A stretch of DNA of 64,000 bases from Acinetobacter colistiniresistens. GTDB lineage: Bacteria; Pseudomonadota; Gammaproteobacteria; Pseudomonadales; Moraxellaceae. The notes beneath the pieces are model-generated. The model was not told where the DNA came from, made no database searches, and saw only the letters and a list, made by a program, of their open reading frames with translations. Made by a program: the position numbers and the translations under genes. The first letter of the stretch is position 1; each line of letters begins with the position of its first letter. Location of the stretch: contig NZ_KE340378.1 of assembly GCF_000413935.1 (NCBI RefSeq), positions 154,627 to 218,626 on the forward strand. The letters run 5' to 3'. Below are positions 27,002-36,809 of the stretch, piece after piece.

Positions 27002-27077
27002 TGGCGTCCCTACGGGGATTCGAACCCCGGTTACCGCCGTGAAAGGGCGATGTCCTAGGCCTCTAGACGATAGGGAC
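27002..27077 (-). tRNA. tRNA-Glu(UUC), copy 3
   Basis: Identical to the two copies at 25 kb, with encoded CCA and UUC anticodon. It is 69 bp downstream of tRNA-Ala on the same strand, probably one transcript. Confidence 0.97.
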
Positions 27078-27146
27078 AGATGAGGCAACACACGAATGAT
27101 CGAAATCTAGCGTTCATCTCGATACCGCGTTGCGATTTCGAAATTC

Positions 27147-27222
27147 TGGTGGAGCCAAGCAGGATCGAACTGCTGACCTCTACAATGCCATTGTAGCGCT
27201 CTACCAACTGAGCTATGACCCC
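27147..27222 (-). tRNA. tRNA-Ala(GGC)
   Basis: 76 nt with encoded CCA. Acceptor GGGGTCA; anticodon stem CUACA/UGUAG with loop AUGGCAU, giving GGC. It reads GCC and GCU alanine codons. Downstream of gltX and upstream of tRNA-Glu copy 3. Confidence 0.97.
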
Positions 27223-27227
27223 AGAAT

Positions 27228-27262
27228 GTGTGAGCGCAATATTAGGGGGAATGCGCTCACAC
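27228..27262 (-). repeat. 11-bp hairpin between gltX and tRNA-Ala
   Basis: GTGTGAGCGCA (27228-27238) and TGCGCTCACAC (27252-27262), perfect, 13-nt loop. It has no T-run in the gltX direction, so it may be an RNA-processing hairpin in a gltX-tRNA transcript rather than a full terminator. Confidence 0.6.
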
Positions 27263-27280
27263 GTCAATCATTAAACTGAA

Positions 27281-28789
27281 TTAAGTCTCACTATTTGCAT
27301 CATTTTTCGGCAATTTTAGTGATTCATTTAGCTTTTCCCAAACTTTCAGTTCTTTCTTGCTTGGTGCACCGACCAGTTCTAAGGCATGACGGAGACGTGC
27401 AAAGGTCAAATCTGGACCCAACGTCACCATGGATTGCATCACTGGGGTAGAGCTTGTTGATCCAGCAATCGCAATAAAGAAAGCAGGCATGAAATCACGT
27501 AATTTGATTTCCATCTGGTTGGCCAAGTCCATCAGGGTTTGGCTAACGGTGTCATTATTCCATGTGAACTGGCTTTCTAAACGCCAGATTGCAAACTGTA
27601 AGCTTTGACGCACTTGCTCTTCGGTCAATTTCTTGCTTTCAAACAGTTCTTTGCTGATTTGCGGCATATGGTTGAAGTAGAAACCTGCCCAATTGACTGC
27701 TTCAGACAATAAGTGGATACGTGGCTGAATCGCAGCAGCAATATCTTCAAGCGTTTGGCGGTCACTTTTCCATGCCAACAAACGATCCAGAAGTTGACCT
27801 GGTGTCAACCCTTTGATCCACTGACCATTGAGCCAGTTGAGTTTCTCAACATCAAAGATCGGTCCGCCGAGTGAAACACGTTGTACGTCAAAGTGCTCAA
27901 TCATGTCATTTAAGGTAAACACTTCACGCTCATCCGGCATGGACCAACCCATGCGACCGAGGTAATTCAACAAGGCTTCAGGGAGGACACCGATGTCGCG
28001 ATAGTAGTTGATTGAGGTTGGGTTTTTACGTTTAGACAGTTTTGACTTGTCCGGGTTACGTAATAGAGGCATGTGGCATAGTGTTGGCATGTCCCAACCG
28101 AAGTATTGATACAGCAACTGGTGTTTTGGTGCAGAGGGTAACCATTCTTCGCCACGTAATACATGGGTGATTTCCATTAAATGGTCATCGACCACATTGG
28201 CAAGGTGATAGGTAGGCAAGCCATCTGTTTTTAACAATACTTGCATATCCACTTGTGCCCATGGAATTTCCACTTCGCCACGCAGCAGGTCGTTGATTTT
28301 ACAAATCCCTTCTTCAGGTACTTTCATGCGAATCACATGCGGTTCACCCGCAGAGAGGCGACGTTGTACTTCTTCTTGTGAGAGTTTTAAACCACGACCG
28401 TCATATTTTGGTGTTTCGCCACGTGCCTGTTGTTCTGCACGCATTTGATCAAGTTCTTCTGCGGTTGCGAAGCAATAAAAAGCATGGCCTTTTTCAACTA
28501 GTTCCAAAGCGTATTGCTTATAAATGCCCATACGTTCCGATTGGCGATAAGGCGCATGTGGGCCCCCCACATCTGGACCTTCTGACCAATTTAATCCCAA
28601 CCAACGTAAAGAATCTAAAATCATCTTTTCAGATTCAGGTGTTGAGCGAAGTTGATCCGTATCTTCAATACGTAAAATAAACTCACCGCCGTGCTGTTTG
28701 GCAAAACATAGATTAAATAACGCAATATAAGCTGTGCCTACATGTGGAAAACCAGTAGGAGAAGGCGCAATACGGGTACGAACTTTCAT
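27281..28789 (-). CDS. gltX: Glutamyl-tRNA synthetase
   Basis: 502 residues, class I aminoacyl-tRNA synthetase that charges tRNA-Glu in the cytoplasm. The HIGH-type motif is in [19 protein letters not shown] near the N-terminus and the KMSKS-type motif is KLSKR near residue 250, the bacterial GluRS pattern; the C-terminal helical anticodon-binding domain is complete. It is followed on the same strand by tRNA-Ala and tRNA-Glu copy 3, so the enzyme and its substrate tRNA are physically linked and perhaps co-transcribed. Confidence 0.97.
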   Translation of the reverse strand: MKVRTRIAPSPTGFPHVGTAYIALFNLCFAKQHGGEFILRIEDTDQLRSTPESEKMILDSLRWLGLNWSEGPDVGGPHAPYRQSERMGIYKQYALELVEKGHAFYCFATAEELDQMRAEQQARGETPKYDGRGLKLSQEEVQRRLSAGEPHVIRMKVPEEGICKINDLLRGEVEIPWAQVDMQVLLKTDGLPTYHLANVVDDHLMEITHVLRGEEWLPSAPKHQLLYQYFGWDMPTLCHMPLLRNPDKSKLSKRKNPTSINYYRDIGVLPEALLNYLGRMGWSMPDEREVFTLNDMIEHFDVQRVSLGGPIFDVEKLNWLNGQWIKGLTPGQLLDRLLAWKSDRQTLEDIAAAIQPRIHLLSEAVNWAGFYFNHMPQISKELFESKKLTEEQVRQSLQFAIWRLESQFTWNNDTVSQTLMDLANQMEIKLRDFMPAFFIAIAGSTSSTPVMQSMVTLGPDLTFARLRHALELVGAPSKKELKVWEKLNESLKLPKNDANSET

Positions 28790-28833
28790 AAATGATCGGA
28801 GCTAAAATTTAAATTAAAATGATTATAACGAAA

Positions 28834-28860
28834 AAGCCTAGTCACGGCATGACTAGGCTT
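28834..28860 (-). terminator. Terminator of the 28895 gene
   Basis: AAGCCTAGTCA / TGACTAGGCTT, perfect 11-bp stem with a 5-nt loop, followed on the minus strand by a T-run. Confidence 0.85.
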
Positions 28861-28894
28861 GATTTAAATATGTGAAGGGGCACATATTTAACGA

Positions 28895-29200
28895 TTAAGA
28901 AGTATGGGGTTGGAATATGGTCTGAACGAAACGGGAAAAACGTTCATGCTGACTAGCAAAGAATGTTTGTGTTGGCGTTGTGCGAATCGTATTCAGCATT
29001 TTTAACTCGTCATCTGATGACGGTAACATGCTGGTATTGCGTTTTTGCTGATCAAGGGCTTTAACAATCAGGCTCGAAGATGATTTATCAATCGTTCTTA
29101 TGTTACTGCTTTCTTTAATTGCTGCCGCATGCCCCAGTTGAACAGAACATGCTAAAAACAAGCTGAAGCATAGTGTTTTTTTCAATTCTAATGCTCGCAT
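28895..29200 (-). CDS. Small exported protein, function unknown
   Basis: 101 residues. A signal peptide (Lys-containing start, hydrophobic core about 9-22, cleavage after GHAA) gives a mature peptide of about 76 residues that is Ser/Thr-rich, with no Cys and a C-terminal aromatic patch (FFASQHERFSRFVQTIF). Own terminator directly downstream. No family recognised. The strong signal peptide and independent transcription unit support a real gene. Confidence 0.65.
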   Translation of the reverse strand: MRALELKKTLCFSLFLACSVQLGHAAAIKESSNIRTIDKSSSSLIVKALDQQKRNTSMLPSSDDELKMLNTIRTTPTQTFFASQHERFSRFVQTIFQPHTS

Positions 29201-29588
29201 TGCTCACACCCCTTTATGACTTTGAGTCTACAAGACTAACCAAACTACTATAGTATTGCTTTAATAATACGATTCAAACATAAATCTTAATAAAAAAGTA
29301 GAACCAAGTCACACTTTTTACAAAAAATATAAAAAATTGACACATTCTGATAGGTGTTTATAGCAAATTGTCTACTTTCTATACAAGTCGAATTTAGCAA
29401 GCAAATGTGTAGAAAAAGTGGAGAATAATAATTTTTCTCATTTTAATTAAAAAATACATAGAATCACAATCAACAGACATATCTAAAAAACAGAATAGTA
29501 ATTGATTTATTGATATAACTGCATGATTGTAAAATATTTTTAAACAAATATAGTGAACACAAACGGGGTGATAGAAGCGAAGAATAAA
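29201..29588. other. AT-rich gene-free region upstream of sbp
   Basis: About 390 bp holding the divergent promoters of the small exported protein and sbp. I see no confident -35/-10 pair, operator or riboswitch. Confidence 0.4.
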
Positions 29589-30584
29589 ATGAAAACAGTT
29601 ATTGCAGCAGCGTTATTGGCGTTGGGTCTGAATAGTGTTGCGCAAGCAGCAACCACTTTTTTAAATGTATCTTATGATCCAACGCGTGAATTTTATCAAG
29701 AATATAATCAGGCATTTGGTCAGTATTGGAAGAAAAGAACCGGGCAAGATGTGGATTTCAAGCAGTCACATGGTGGTTCTGGCAAGCAGGCACGCTCAGT
29801 GATTGATGGTCTGCAAGCGGATGTGGTGACTTTGGCTTTAGCCAATGATATCGATGAAATTGCCAATGCAGGTTTAATCCGCAAAGACTGGCAAAAACAA
29901 TTTAAAGACAATTCGGCTCCTTATACTTCAACGGTTGTGTTTTTGGTACGCAAAGGCAATCCCAAAAATATCCGAGATTGGAATGACTTGACCAAGCCAG
30001 GAGTAGAAATCATTACCCCGAATCCAAAAACAGGGGGCGCGCCACGTTGTATTTATCTGGCAGCTTGGGGTTATGCACTGAAGCAACCAGGTGGAAATGA
30101 TGCCAAAGCGCGTGAACTGGTAAAAAAACTCTATCAGAATGTCAAAGTCTTGGACTCGGGTGCACGTGGCTCCTTAACTACGTTTGCTGAGCGTGGCATT
30201 GGCGATGTGCTGTTGTCTTGGGAAAATGAAGCATTATTGGCGACCCAAGGCTTGGGCAAGGATAAATTTGAAATTGTGTATCCATCGATTTCAATTCTGG
30301 CAGAACCTTCAGTGGCAATCGTTGATAAAACTGTCGATAAAAATGGTAATCGTCAATTAGCACGTGGTTATTTGAACTTCCTTTATTCACCCTTGGGGCA
30401 AGATCTGGCTGCAAAATATTATTTCCGCCCACGTAATCCTCAAGTGGCTGCCAAATATGCACAACAATTTCCGAAGATCAAACTTTTCAAAATTAATGAC
30501 GTGTTTGGTGGATGGGCAAAAGCGCAGAAAACCCACTTTGTGAATGGGGCGATCTTCGATCAAATTTATGCAGAAAAACCATAG
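29589..30584 (+). CDS. sbp: Periplasmic sulfate-binding protein
   Basis: 331 residues from ATG 29589 (a GTG at 29553 is in frame but lies before the signal peptide). Signal peptide 1-20. It binds sulfate in the periplasm for an ABC importer. Conserved anion-site segments SHGGSGKQ (60-67), SGARG (190-194) and W211 in SWENEA match enterobacterial Sbp. The third segment is unusual: the typical SSGGARWNY before LAAWGY reads TGGAPRCIY here (148-156), losing one Ser and the Trp and gaining a Pro, without net length change. The permease and ATPase genes are not adjacent. Confidence 0.9.
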   Translation: MKTVIAAALLALGLNSVAQAATTFLNVSYDPTREFYQEYNQAFGQYWKKRTGQDVDFKQSHGGSGKQARSVIDGLQADVVTLALANDIDEIANAGLIRKDWQKQFKDNSAPYTSTVVFLVRKGNPKNIRDWNDLTKPGVEIITPNPKTGGAPRCIYLAAWGYALKQPGGNDAKARELVKKLYQNVKVLDSGARGSLTTFAERGIGDVLLSWENEALLATQGLGKDKFEIVYPSISILAEPSVAIVDKTVDKNGNRQLARGYLNFLYSPLGQDLAAKYYFRPRNPQVAAKYAQQFPKIKLFKINDVFGGWAKAQKTHFVNGAIFDQIYAEKP

Positions 30585-30616
30585 ATCGGGCTGCTATTCA
30601 TTGGGTATCTAAATTT

Positions 30617-30649
30617 AAAAAAGCAAATACAGGAAGTATTTGCTTTTTT
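30617..30649. terminator. Terminator of sbp
   Basis: AAAAAAGCAAATAC / GTATTTGCTTTTTT, loop AGGAA. Confidence 0.9.
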
Positions 30650-30781
30650 ATTGACTGAAAAATGACAAGAAAACGGTTTTATCTATGAAAAGTTAAGAAT
30701 TCTCTACAAAAAGTCGTTTGGTACTGGCATAAAACAAGGTGATAATGTGCAGTTACATTTTTAGCTGTTGATTCATTTCTT

Positions 30782-31702
30782 ATGTCGCATATTTCTGTCT
30801 TACTTCATGAAACCGTTGATGGCGTATTGGCAGGCCGCGATACTGGTATTTTCGTTGATGCAACCTTTGGTCGAGGGGGGCATACCAAGCTATTACTGTC
30901 AAAACTAGATGCCAATGCACGCGTCTATGCCTTTGATAAAGATCCGCAAGCCCTTGAGGTTGCAGCACAATTAGAACAAGAAGATTCGCGCTTTAAAATC
31001 ATTCATGCCAGTTTTGCCGATATTCAAGCGGAGCTCGCCAATATCGGGATTACCGAAGTTGACGGGATCATGGCGGACCTTGGGGTTTCATCGCCACAGT
31101 TGGATCAAGCGGAACGTGGTTTTAGCTTTATGCAAAATGGGCCACTGGATATGCGTATGGACAATTCACAGGGTCCAACCGCAGCAGAATGGTTACTTGA
31201 AATTGAAGAAGAAAAACTCGCAAACATTATTTACCAATATGGTGAAGAACGTTATAGCCGCCGTATTGCCAAAGCGATTAAACTGGCTGGTGAAATGAGC
31301 ACTACCGCACAACTGGCAGAAGTGGTTAAAACAGCACATCCAAAGTGGGAAAAGCATAAACACCCTGCAACACGTACTTTCCAGGCGATTCGTATTGCAA
31401 TTAACAAAGAACTTGATGATATCGAGAGCTTTTTGCCGCAAGCTGTAAGCTTGTTAAAAGCAACAGGGCAGTTGGCAGTGATTAGCTTTCACTCTTTGGA
31501 AGATCGTTTAATCAAGCAGTTTATCCAAAAAGAATCGAGCTTACCTGAAGATTCGGGTTGGGGCATGCCTCAAGCACAGGTGGATACTCGACGTTTAAAG
31601 AAAGTTTCTCGTATTCGTGCGAGTGAAGCAGAAGTAAAAGCAAATCCTCGTTCGCGTAGTGCATGGCTACGTGTTGCAGAGCGCTTAGAGCAAAAAGGCT
31701 GA
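30782..31702 (+). CDS. rsmH: 16S rRNA m4C1402 methyltransferase
   Basis: 306 residues. It methylates N4 of C1402 in 16S rRNA with S-adenosylmethionine. The N-terminal HVSVLLHE-type start (SHISVLLHETVDGVL) and SAM motif DATFGRGGHT are diagnostic, as is the C-terminal SFHSLEDRLIK and PRSRSAWLR. It is the first gene of the division/cell-wall cluster here: no mraZ precedes it, and sbp with its terminator lies directly upstream. Its stop is 2 bases from the ftsL start. Confidence 0.96.
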   Translation: MSHISVLLHETVDGVLAGRDTGIFVDATFGRGGHTKLLLSKLDANARVYAFDKDPQALEVAAQLEQEDSRFKIIHASFADIQAELANIGITEVDGIMADLGVSSPQLDQAERGFSFMQNGPLDMRMDNSQGPTAAEWLLEIEEEKLANIIYQYGEERYSRRIAKAIKLAGEMSTTAQLAEVVKTAHPKWEKHKHPATRTFQAIRIAINKELDDIESFLPQAVSLLKATGQLAVISFHSLEDRLIKQFIQKESSLPEDSGWGMPQAQVDTRRLKKVSRIRASEAEVKANPRSRSAWLRVAERLEQKG

Positions 31703-31704
31703 GA

Positions 31705-32043
31705 ATGAACAACAACAATGACGAAGACCTTATATCAAGCAGCAGAAAGGGACTGAAAAAGGTTGCTGTTTATGCTGTACTCGTTGCATTGGTATTTATC
31801 AGTGCGATGATGGTGGTGTTTCAAGTGTTTGAATATCGGCATGATTATCGTGACTTGAGTACTTATATGCGTGAAAGAGATGATTTAAACGCTGAATGGG
31901 GGCGTTTGCTGATTGAACAGCAGACCTTCGGGGCAACCGCCCAGATCGGTTCACGTGCAGTGACGCAACTCCGTATGTTTTCACCACCAGCGACGCAGAC
32001 GGTCGTGATTTCTTTACCTATGACTTCAAAGCAAGATAAATAA
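31705..32043 (+). CDS. ftsL: Cell division protein FtsL
   Basis: 112 residues from the ATG at 31705 (an open frame extends upstream into rsmH). Short basic cytoplasmic tail, one membrane span (about 20-42) and a short periplasmic heptad region (DLSTYMRERDDLNAEWGRLLIEQQ) that forms a coiled coil with FtsB. FtsL joins FtsB and FtsQ and activates FtsW/FtsI. Identity rests on this layout and its place between rsmH and ftsI, as FtsL sequences are poorly conserved. Confidence 0.9.
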   Translation: MNNNNDEDLISSSRKGLKKVAVYAVLVALVFISAMMVVFQVFEYRHDYRDLSTYMRERDDLNAEWGRLLIEQQTFGATAQIGSRAVTQLRMFSPPATQTVVISLPMTSKQDK

Positions 32044-32053
32044 GGCATGCTGT

Positions 32054-33883
32054 ATGGCAGATAAGCGAAGTAAACCAATACGAAAAAAACAGCAGTCCAT
32101 TTCTGAAAGACCGACCCTTGCTTTGGATATGTGGCGATTTTACTTGCTTTGGGGCGCAGTATTGCTGTGCTTTGTGGTATTGGTTGCACGTGCATTCTAT
32201 GTGCAAGTGGTGAATAAAGACTTTCTGCAAAATAAAGCCAATGCCAATATTTTACGCACCGAACGCTTAGAAGCGATGCGTGGCGTGATCAGTGATCGGC
32301 ATGGTGTTCCTTTAGCGATTAGCACGCCAATCATGAAAATTGTGATTGATCCAAGAGACTATTGGGAGACTAAGCAGCAATTTGATGAAATTACTGCTGA
32401 GCTAAAAAAAGATCCAAATAACCGTAAATTAAAACGTCAATTGCCCGATAAAAATTTAAATCTGGATGAGTTGGCGGATGCTGTGGGTGTTGACCGTGCG
32501 GATTTGAAAAAGCAAATGCAGGCACGTCCACGCTCACGTTATTTGGTGCTACAAAAAGAAATTCCACCGCAGCAAGCAGATTTAATTACCAAGCGTAATT
32601 TCCAAGGGGTATATGCCGAGAAAAGTTATAAGCGCTATTACCCGCAACCTCAACCAAATGCACAGATTATTGGGTTGACCAATAGTGAAGGGGTGGGGAT
32701 TGAAGGCTTGGAAATGCAACTGAATAAACAGTTGTCTGGGGTAGATGGCGAGCAGAAAATCATTCGTGATAAAAAAGGTAACCGCCTTAAAGTCTCAGAA
32801 GTAATTAAAGAAGTAGAATCAGGCGAAAATGTCACCCTGAGCATCGATTCACGTCTGCAATATATTATGTATCGTGAATTGACCGCAGCAGGCGTAGCCA
32901 ATAATGCGCGTTCGGCGACTGCGATTGCGGTTGATGTGAAAACGGGTGAGATTTTGGCAATGACCAGTTGGCCATCGTACAACCCGAACGACAAAAATGG
33001 TCTCAATAATAAAGACGCCATGCGTAACCGTGGTGCGATTGACATGTTTGAGCCGGGTTCGACCATGAAGCCGTTTACGATTGCAGCGGCTTTGGAAAGT
33101 GGTAAGTATACGCCGAATACCATCGTGAATACCTCACCGGGCTCAATGCGTTTAGGCTGGCACACTATCCGTGATACACATAACTATGGCGCATTAACGG
33201 TTTCTGGGGTCATTATTAAATCTTCGAACGTGGGCTCGGCTAAAATTGCCCTGTCTCTACCCAAAGACACGGTGCCGTCCTTCTTTAGACGTGCGGGCTT
33301 TGGCCAGCGCTCGGCAGTCAAATTCCCGGGTGAAAGCGCAGGTTTACTATATTCGGGCGATAAGTTGAATCCGTCTCAATTGGGGACTATGGCCTATGGT
33401 TATGGCTTAAATGCGACCATTTTGCAGGTTGCACAAGGGTATGCCATGCTGGCCAATCATGGTGTGCAAATGCCATTGAGCCTGCGTAAATTAGACAAAG
33501 CTCCTGAAGGCCAACAGGTTCTTGCACCTAAAATAGCGGATCAGGTCTTAACGATGCTTGAGCAAGTGACCATGCCAGGCGGAACTGCAAAACAAGCCGT
33601 CATCCCCGGTTATCGCGTGGGTGGTAAAACAGGGACTGCACATAAATTGCGTGCAGACCGTAAAGGTTACTCAAACAGTGAATATCGTGCTTTGTTTGCT
33701 GGGGTTGCGCCGATCAGTGATCCACGTCTGGCCATGATTGTCGTTGTTGAAAACCCACAGGGGCGTTACTACGGTGGTCTTGTTGCTGCTCCAGTGTTTG
33801 CAAGAATGATGCAAGAATCATTGCGTCTGCTGAATGTGCCTTTAGATAAGCCCCTTGATACTTCTATAAAATCCAATCCGTAG
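32054..33883 (+). CDS. ftsI: Septal transpeptidase FtsI (PBP3)
   Basis: 609 residues, class B penicillin-binding protein that cross-links septal peptidoglycan. One N-terminal membrane span (about 30-52), a dimerisation/pedestal domain (RGVISDRHG start) and a transpeptidase domain with the active-site motifs S-x-x-K in GSTMKPF (near 335), SSN (near 390) and KTGT (near 525). It partners FtsW and FtsL in the divisome. It starts 10 bp after ftsL and is followed by murE after 7 bp. Confidence 0.96.
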   Translation: MADKRSKPIRKKQQSISERPTLALDMWRFYLLWGAVLLCFVVLVARAFYVQVVNKDFLQNKANANILRTERLEAMRGVISDRHGVPLAISTPIMKIVIDPRDYWETKQQFDEITAELKKDPNNRKLKRQLPDKNLNLDELADAVGVDRADLKKQMQARPRSRYLVLQKEIPPQQADLITKRNFQGVYAEKSYKRYYPQPQPNAQIIGLTNSEGVGIEGLEMQLNKQLSGVDGEQKIIRDKKGNRLKVSEVIKEVESGENVTLSIDSRLQYIMYRELTAAGVANNARSATAIAVDVKTGEILAMTSWPSYNPNDKNGLNNKDAMRNRGAIDMFEPGSTMKPFTIAAALESGKYTPNTIVNTSPGSMRLGWHTIRDTHNYGALTVSGVIIKSSNVGSAKIALSLPKDTVPSFFRRAGFGQRSAVKFPGESAGLLYSGDKLNPSQLGTMAYGYGLNATILQVAQGYAMLANHGVQMPLSLRKLDKAPEGQQVLAPKIADQVLTMLEQVTMPGGTAKQAVIPGYRVGGKTGTAHKLRADRKGYSNSEYRALFAGVAPISDPRLAMIVVVENPQGRYYGGLVAAPVFARMMQESLRLLNVPLDKPLDTSIKSNP

Positions 33884-33890
33884 GTAGATT

Positions 33891-35390
33891 ATGTCGATTA
33901 GTTTTCAACAGATACATCCAATCAACATCGATGCGGCTTGGTATACGCAGCCTTTTCAAGGGTTTTGTCTGGATAGTCGGAAGGTCAGCACGGGGCAAAT
34001 TTTTATTGCCCTAAACAGTTATAGCCAGCCTGAAAAAACCCGCCAGTTTGCACAGAATGCTTTAAATGCAGGTGCCTTGGCGATTATTAGTGAAGCTGAA
34101 TTAGGACTAGACAAGGAATGGGTCTGTCCAGATGTGCGTTATTTGATGGGTGAATGGCAAAAACAGTATGTGCAAGCCGTTGATCCGATCGTGCCATTAC
34201 GAGGTATTGCAGTCACAGGAACCAACGGTAAAACCACCATTTCTCGTCTCATTGCGGAATTGGTCAGCTCACAAGGGCAAGGTTGTGCTGTAATGGGGAC
34301 GACGGGCAATGGTATTTTGCCAAATTTAACTCCATCAACGCATACCACTTTAGATGCATTGCAATTACAACAGGCCCTGCATGACTATGCCAAACAAGGG
34401 GCGAGTTTTGTGGCATTGGAAGCCAGTTCACATGGTTTGGAACAAGGCCGATTAAATGGCTGTGAACTTGAAATTGCGGTATATAGCAATTTAAGCCGTG
34501 ATCATCTGGATTATCATGGCACTTTAGATGCTTATGCTGAAGCCAAGGCCTTGTTATTCAAGTTTACGACTTTAAAAGCTGTGGTTATTAATCTGGATGA
34601 TGCACATGCGGCGCTGATGTTGGAAGCGGCGAAAGCCAATCTGGCGCAACCTAAAATTCTGACTTATTCCTTAACACAAAGCACTGCGGATTATCATATT
34701 GCGGACTTACAGTATCGTCTGAGTGGGGCCAGTTTTAGCCTGATCAGTCCTACAGGGACTTATCCAGTTCAGAGTCCGTTACTTGGACAGTTTAATGTTG
34801 AGAACTTGTTGGCAAGCCTGATTGCGGCTGAGTGTGCGGGTTTCTCCTTGGCCGATCTGGTTCAGTTTGTGCCTCAGCTCAAAGGTGCACCGGGTCGCAT
34901 GCAGGTGATTCAAGATGCGGAGCGTCTATTTGTAGTGGATTATGCACATACTCCAGATGCCTTGATCCAAGTCCTGACCACGCTAAAGCGCCATGTTACG
35001 GGGCAGCTTTGGGCTGTCTTTGGTTGTGGTGGCGATCGTGATCGGGGTAAGCGTCCATTGATGACACAGGCCGCACTTGATCATGCCAATCCTGTAGTCC
35101 TTACCTCCGATAATCCCCGTACCGAAAGCTCTGAACAGATTTTTGCAGATATGAAACAAGGCATCAGCTTTGCACAACATGTGATGCATGAAATTCATGA
35201 TCGTCGTGAAGCCATTAAATTTGTGGTGGCTCAGGCTCAAGCGGGAGATATCGTCGTGATCGCAGGTAAAGGGCATGAGAACTATCAAGAAATTGATGGC
35301 GTTCGCCATTGGTTTGATGATGTGGTGGAGGTGCAGTCTGCGATTGCGGCACAGCTTCATTCTGTCGATTCAGCTTATTCTGCGCAATAG
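33891..35390 (+). CDS. murE: UDP-MurNAc-tripeptide synthetase, DAP-adding
   Basis: 499 residues, Mur ligase. It adds meso-diaminopimelate to UDP-MurNAc-L-Ala-D-Glu in the cytoplasm with ATP. The ATP loop GTNGKTT is near residue 110 and the DNPR motif near 406 is the marker of DAP rather than lysine specificity, consistent with Gram-negative peptidoglycan. The GHENYQEI C-terminal block is also typical. It is 7 bp from ftsI and 21 bp from murF, in one operon. Confidence 0.96.
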   Translation: MSISFQQIHPINIDAAWYTQPFQGFCLDSRKVSTGQIFIALNSYSQPEKTRQFAQNALNAGALAIISEAELGLDKEWVCPDVRYLMGEWQKQYVQAVDPIVPLRGIAVTGTNGKTTISRLIAELVSSQGQGCAVMGTTGNGILPNLTPSTHTTLDALQLQQALHDYAKQGASFVALEASSHGLEQGRLNGCELEIAVYSNLSRDHLDYHGTLDAYAEAKALLFKFTTLKAVVINLDDAHAALMLEAAKANLAQPKILTYSLTQSTADYHIADLQYRLSGASFSLISPTGTYPVQSPLLGQFNVENLLASLIAAECAGFSLADLVQFVPQLKGAPGRMQVIQDAERLFVVDYAHTPDALIQVLTTLKRHVTGQLWAVFGCGGDRDRGKRPLMTQAALDHANPVVLTSDNPRTESSEQIFADMKQGISFAQHVMHEIHDRREAIKFVVAQAQAGDIVVIAGKGHENYQEIDGVRHWFDDVVEVQSAIAAQLHSVDSAYSAQ

Positions 35391-35411
35391 GACTCAAAGG
35401 TAAAAAAGCGT

Positions 35412-36809
35412 ATGCATACTTCAACCACCAGTACCGTTCCATTACAACCTTGGACAGCAGAACAATTACAGCAGGCGACTCAAGGTGAGTGGTACAAGCA
35501 AAATCTGCCTCAGGGTGAAATTAAGCGTATTTTAACCGACTCACGTCATGCGGAAGCCGGCGATGCTTTTCTTGCCTTAAAGGGTGAGCGTTTTGATGCG
35601 CATAATTTTGTGGCACAAGTGGCAACACAAGGGTGCCAAATTGCGATTGTAGAGCGTCCGATCGATGCAAATATTGCCCAGTTGATTGTAAAAGATACCC
35701 GCTTGGCTTTGGGGCAGCTTGGTGCGTATCGCCGTCAACAGAATCCGCAACTGAAAGTGATTGCGTTGACGGGAAGTAGTGGTAAAACCACCACCAAGGA
35801 AATGCTTGGTAGCATATTATCCCGTTTGGCACCGACCTTAATTACTCGCGGCAACCTGAATAATGATTTGGGTGTACCGATGATGCTACTCGAGTTACGT
35901 CCAGAGCATCAATATGCGGTCATGGAACTGGGCGCCAGCCATCAAGGTGAAATTGATTACACCTCGGATTTGGTTCAACCGCATGTGGCCGGTATTTTAA
36001 ATATTGGGACAGCACATCTCGGTGAGTTTGGTGGTCGTGATGGCATTTGTCGTGCCAAGTCCGAGATTTATGCGCATATCTTGCCTCAAGGCACCGCGAT
36101 TGTTCCTGCCGATGATGATTTCACCGCAACGATTCGTGACAATGCGCAAGCACATCCGATCCTCAGTTTTGGCGAAGGCGGAGATATCTTTGCGAGCGAT
36201 GTTCAACTTCATCCTCAATCCGCCCAATTTAATTTACATACCCCTCAAGGGGTTCGTGCTGTAAATTTACCCTTTGCAGGTGCCCATAATGTGCAGAATG
36301 CAGCAGCAGCGACTGCATTTGCCTTGGCAATCGGTATTGTGCTGGATGATATTGTGCAAGGTTTGGAACAGGCGCAAGGGGCGAAAGGTCGTTTGAACTT
36401 TATTCAACACCAAAATCATCTATTTATCGACGATACTTATAATGCCAATCCAACGTCTATGCGTGCAGCAGCACAGGTATTGCTGCAACAGCAAGGCTTA
36501 AAAGTCATGGTGATGGGCGATATCGGGGAATTAGGTGAAAGCAGTTGGCAAGAGCACCATGATCTTGGGAAAGACTTAACGGCTTTGCCTTTAGATCAAT
36601 TGGTTGTCGTCGGTGAGTTTGCTGCAGCTGCTCAGCAGGGTTCCACCCATGCGGAAAAGTTACATGCTTTTGCTTCTCAAGCAGATGCATTGCCGTTTTT
36701 AATTAATTTAGTCCAAACACATCAACCCCAGTCAATGAGTTTCCTGTTCAAGGGGTCTCGTTATACCCATATGGAAACGTTGATGACTGACTTGATGGAG
36801 AAAATTTAA
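35412..36809 (+). CDS. murF: UDP-MurNAc-tripeptide D-Ala-D-Ala ligase
   Basis: 465 residues. It adds D-Ala-D-Ala to complete the UDP-MurNAc pentapeptide. ATP loop GSSGKTTTKE near residue 120, followed by LNNDLGVPMMLLEL and the AVMELGASHQGEI block of MurF. The stop TAA directly abuts the mraY ATG, indicating coupled translation. The N-terminal uridine-binding domain is complete. Length is normal for the family. Confidence 0.96.
   Translation: MHTSTTSTVPLQPWTAEQLQQATQGEWYKQNLPQGEIKRILTDSRHAEAGDAFLALKGERFDAHNFVAQVATQGCQIAIVERPIDANIAQLIVKDTRLALGQLGAYRRQQNPQLKVIALTGSSGKTTTKEMLGSILSRLAPTLITRGNLNNDLGVPMMLLELRPEHQYAVMELGASHQGEIDYTSDLVQPHVAGILNIGTAHLGEFGGRDGICRAKSEIYAHILPQGTAIVPADDDFTATIRDNAQAHPILSFGEGGDIFASDVQLHPQSAQFNLHTPQGVRAVNLPFAGAHNVQNAAAATAFALAIGIVLDDIVQGLEQAQGAKGRLNFIQHQNHLFIDDTYNANPTSMRAAAQVLLQQQGLKVMVMGDIGELGESSWQEHHDLGKDLTALPLDQLVVVGEFAAAAQQGSTHAEKLHAFASQADALPFLINLVQTHQPQSMSFLFKGSRYTHMETLMTDLMEKI

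Noticed and set aside
25022..27077. Repeats as a CRISPR array
   Set aside because: The repeated units are complete tRNA-Glu genes; spacing is irregular and one gap holds a permease.
30030..30056. Frameshift in sbp
   Set aside because: The frame is the same before and after the odd loop and no compensating indel in another frame restores the usual motif.
30725..30740. Second sigma-54 promoter before rsmH (TGGCATAAAACAAGG)
   Set aside because: Ten bases after GG the sequence is GG rather than the required GC.
32650..33165. 171-codon open frame antisense to ftsI
   Set aside because: It is a shadow of ftsI with no ribosome site and no protein-like features.
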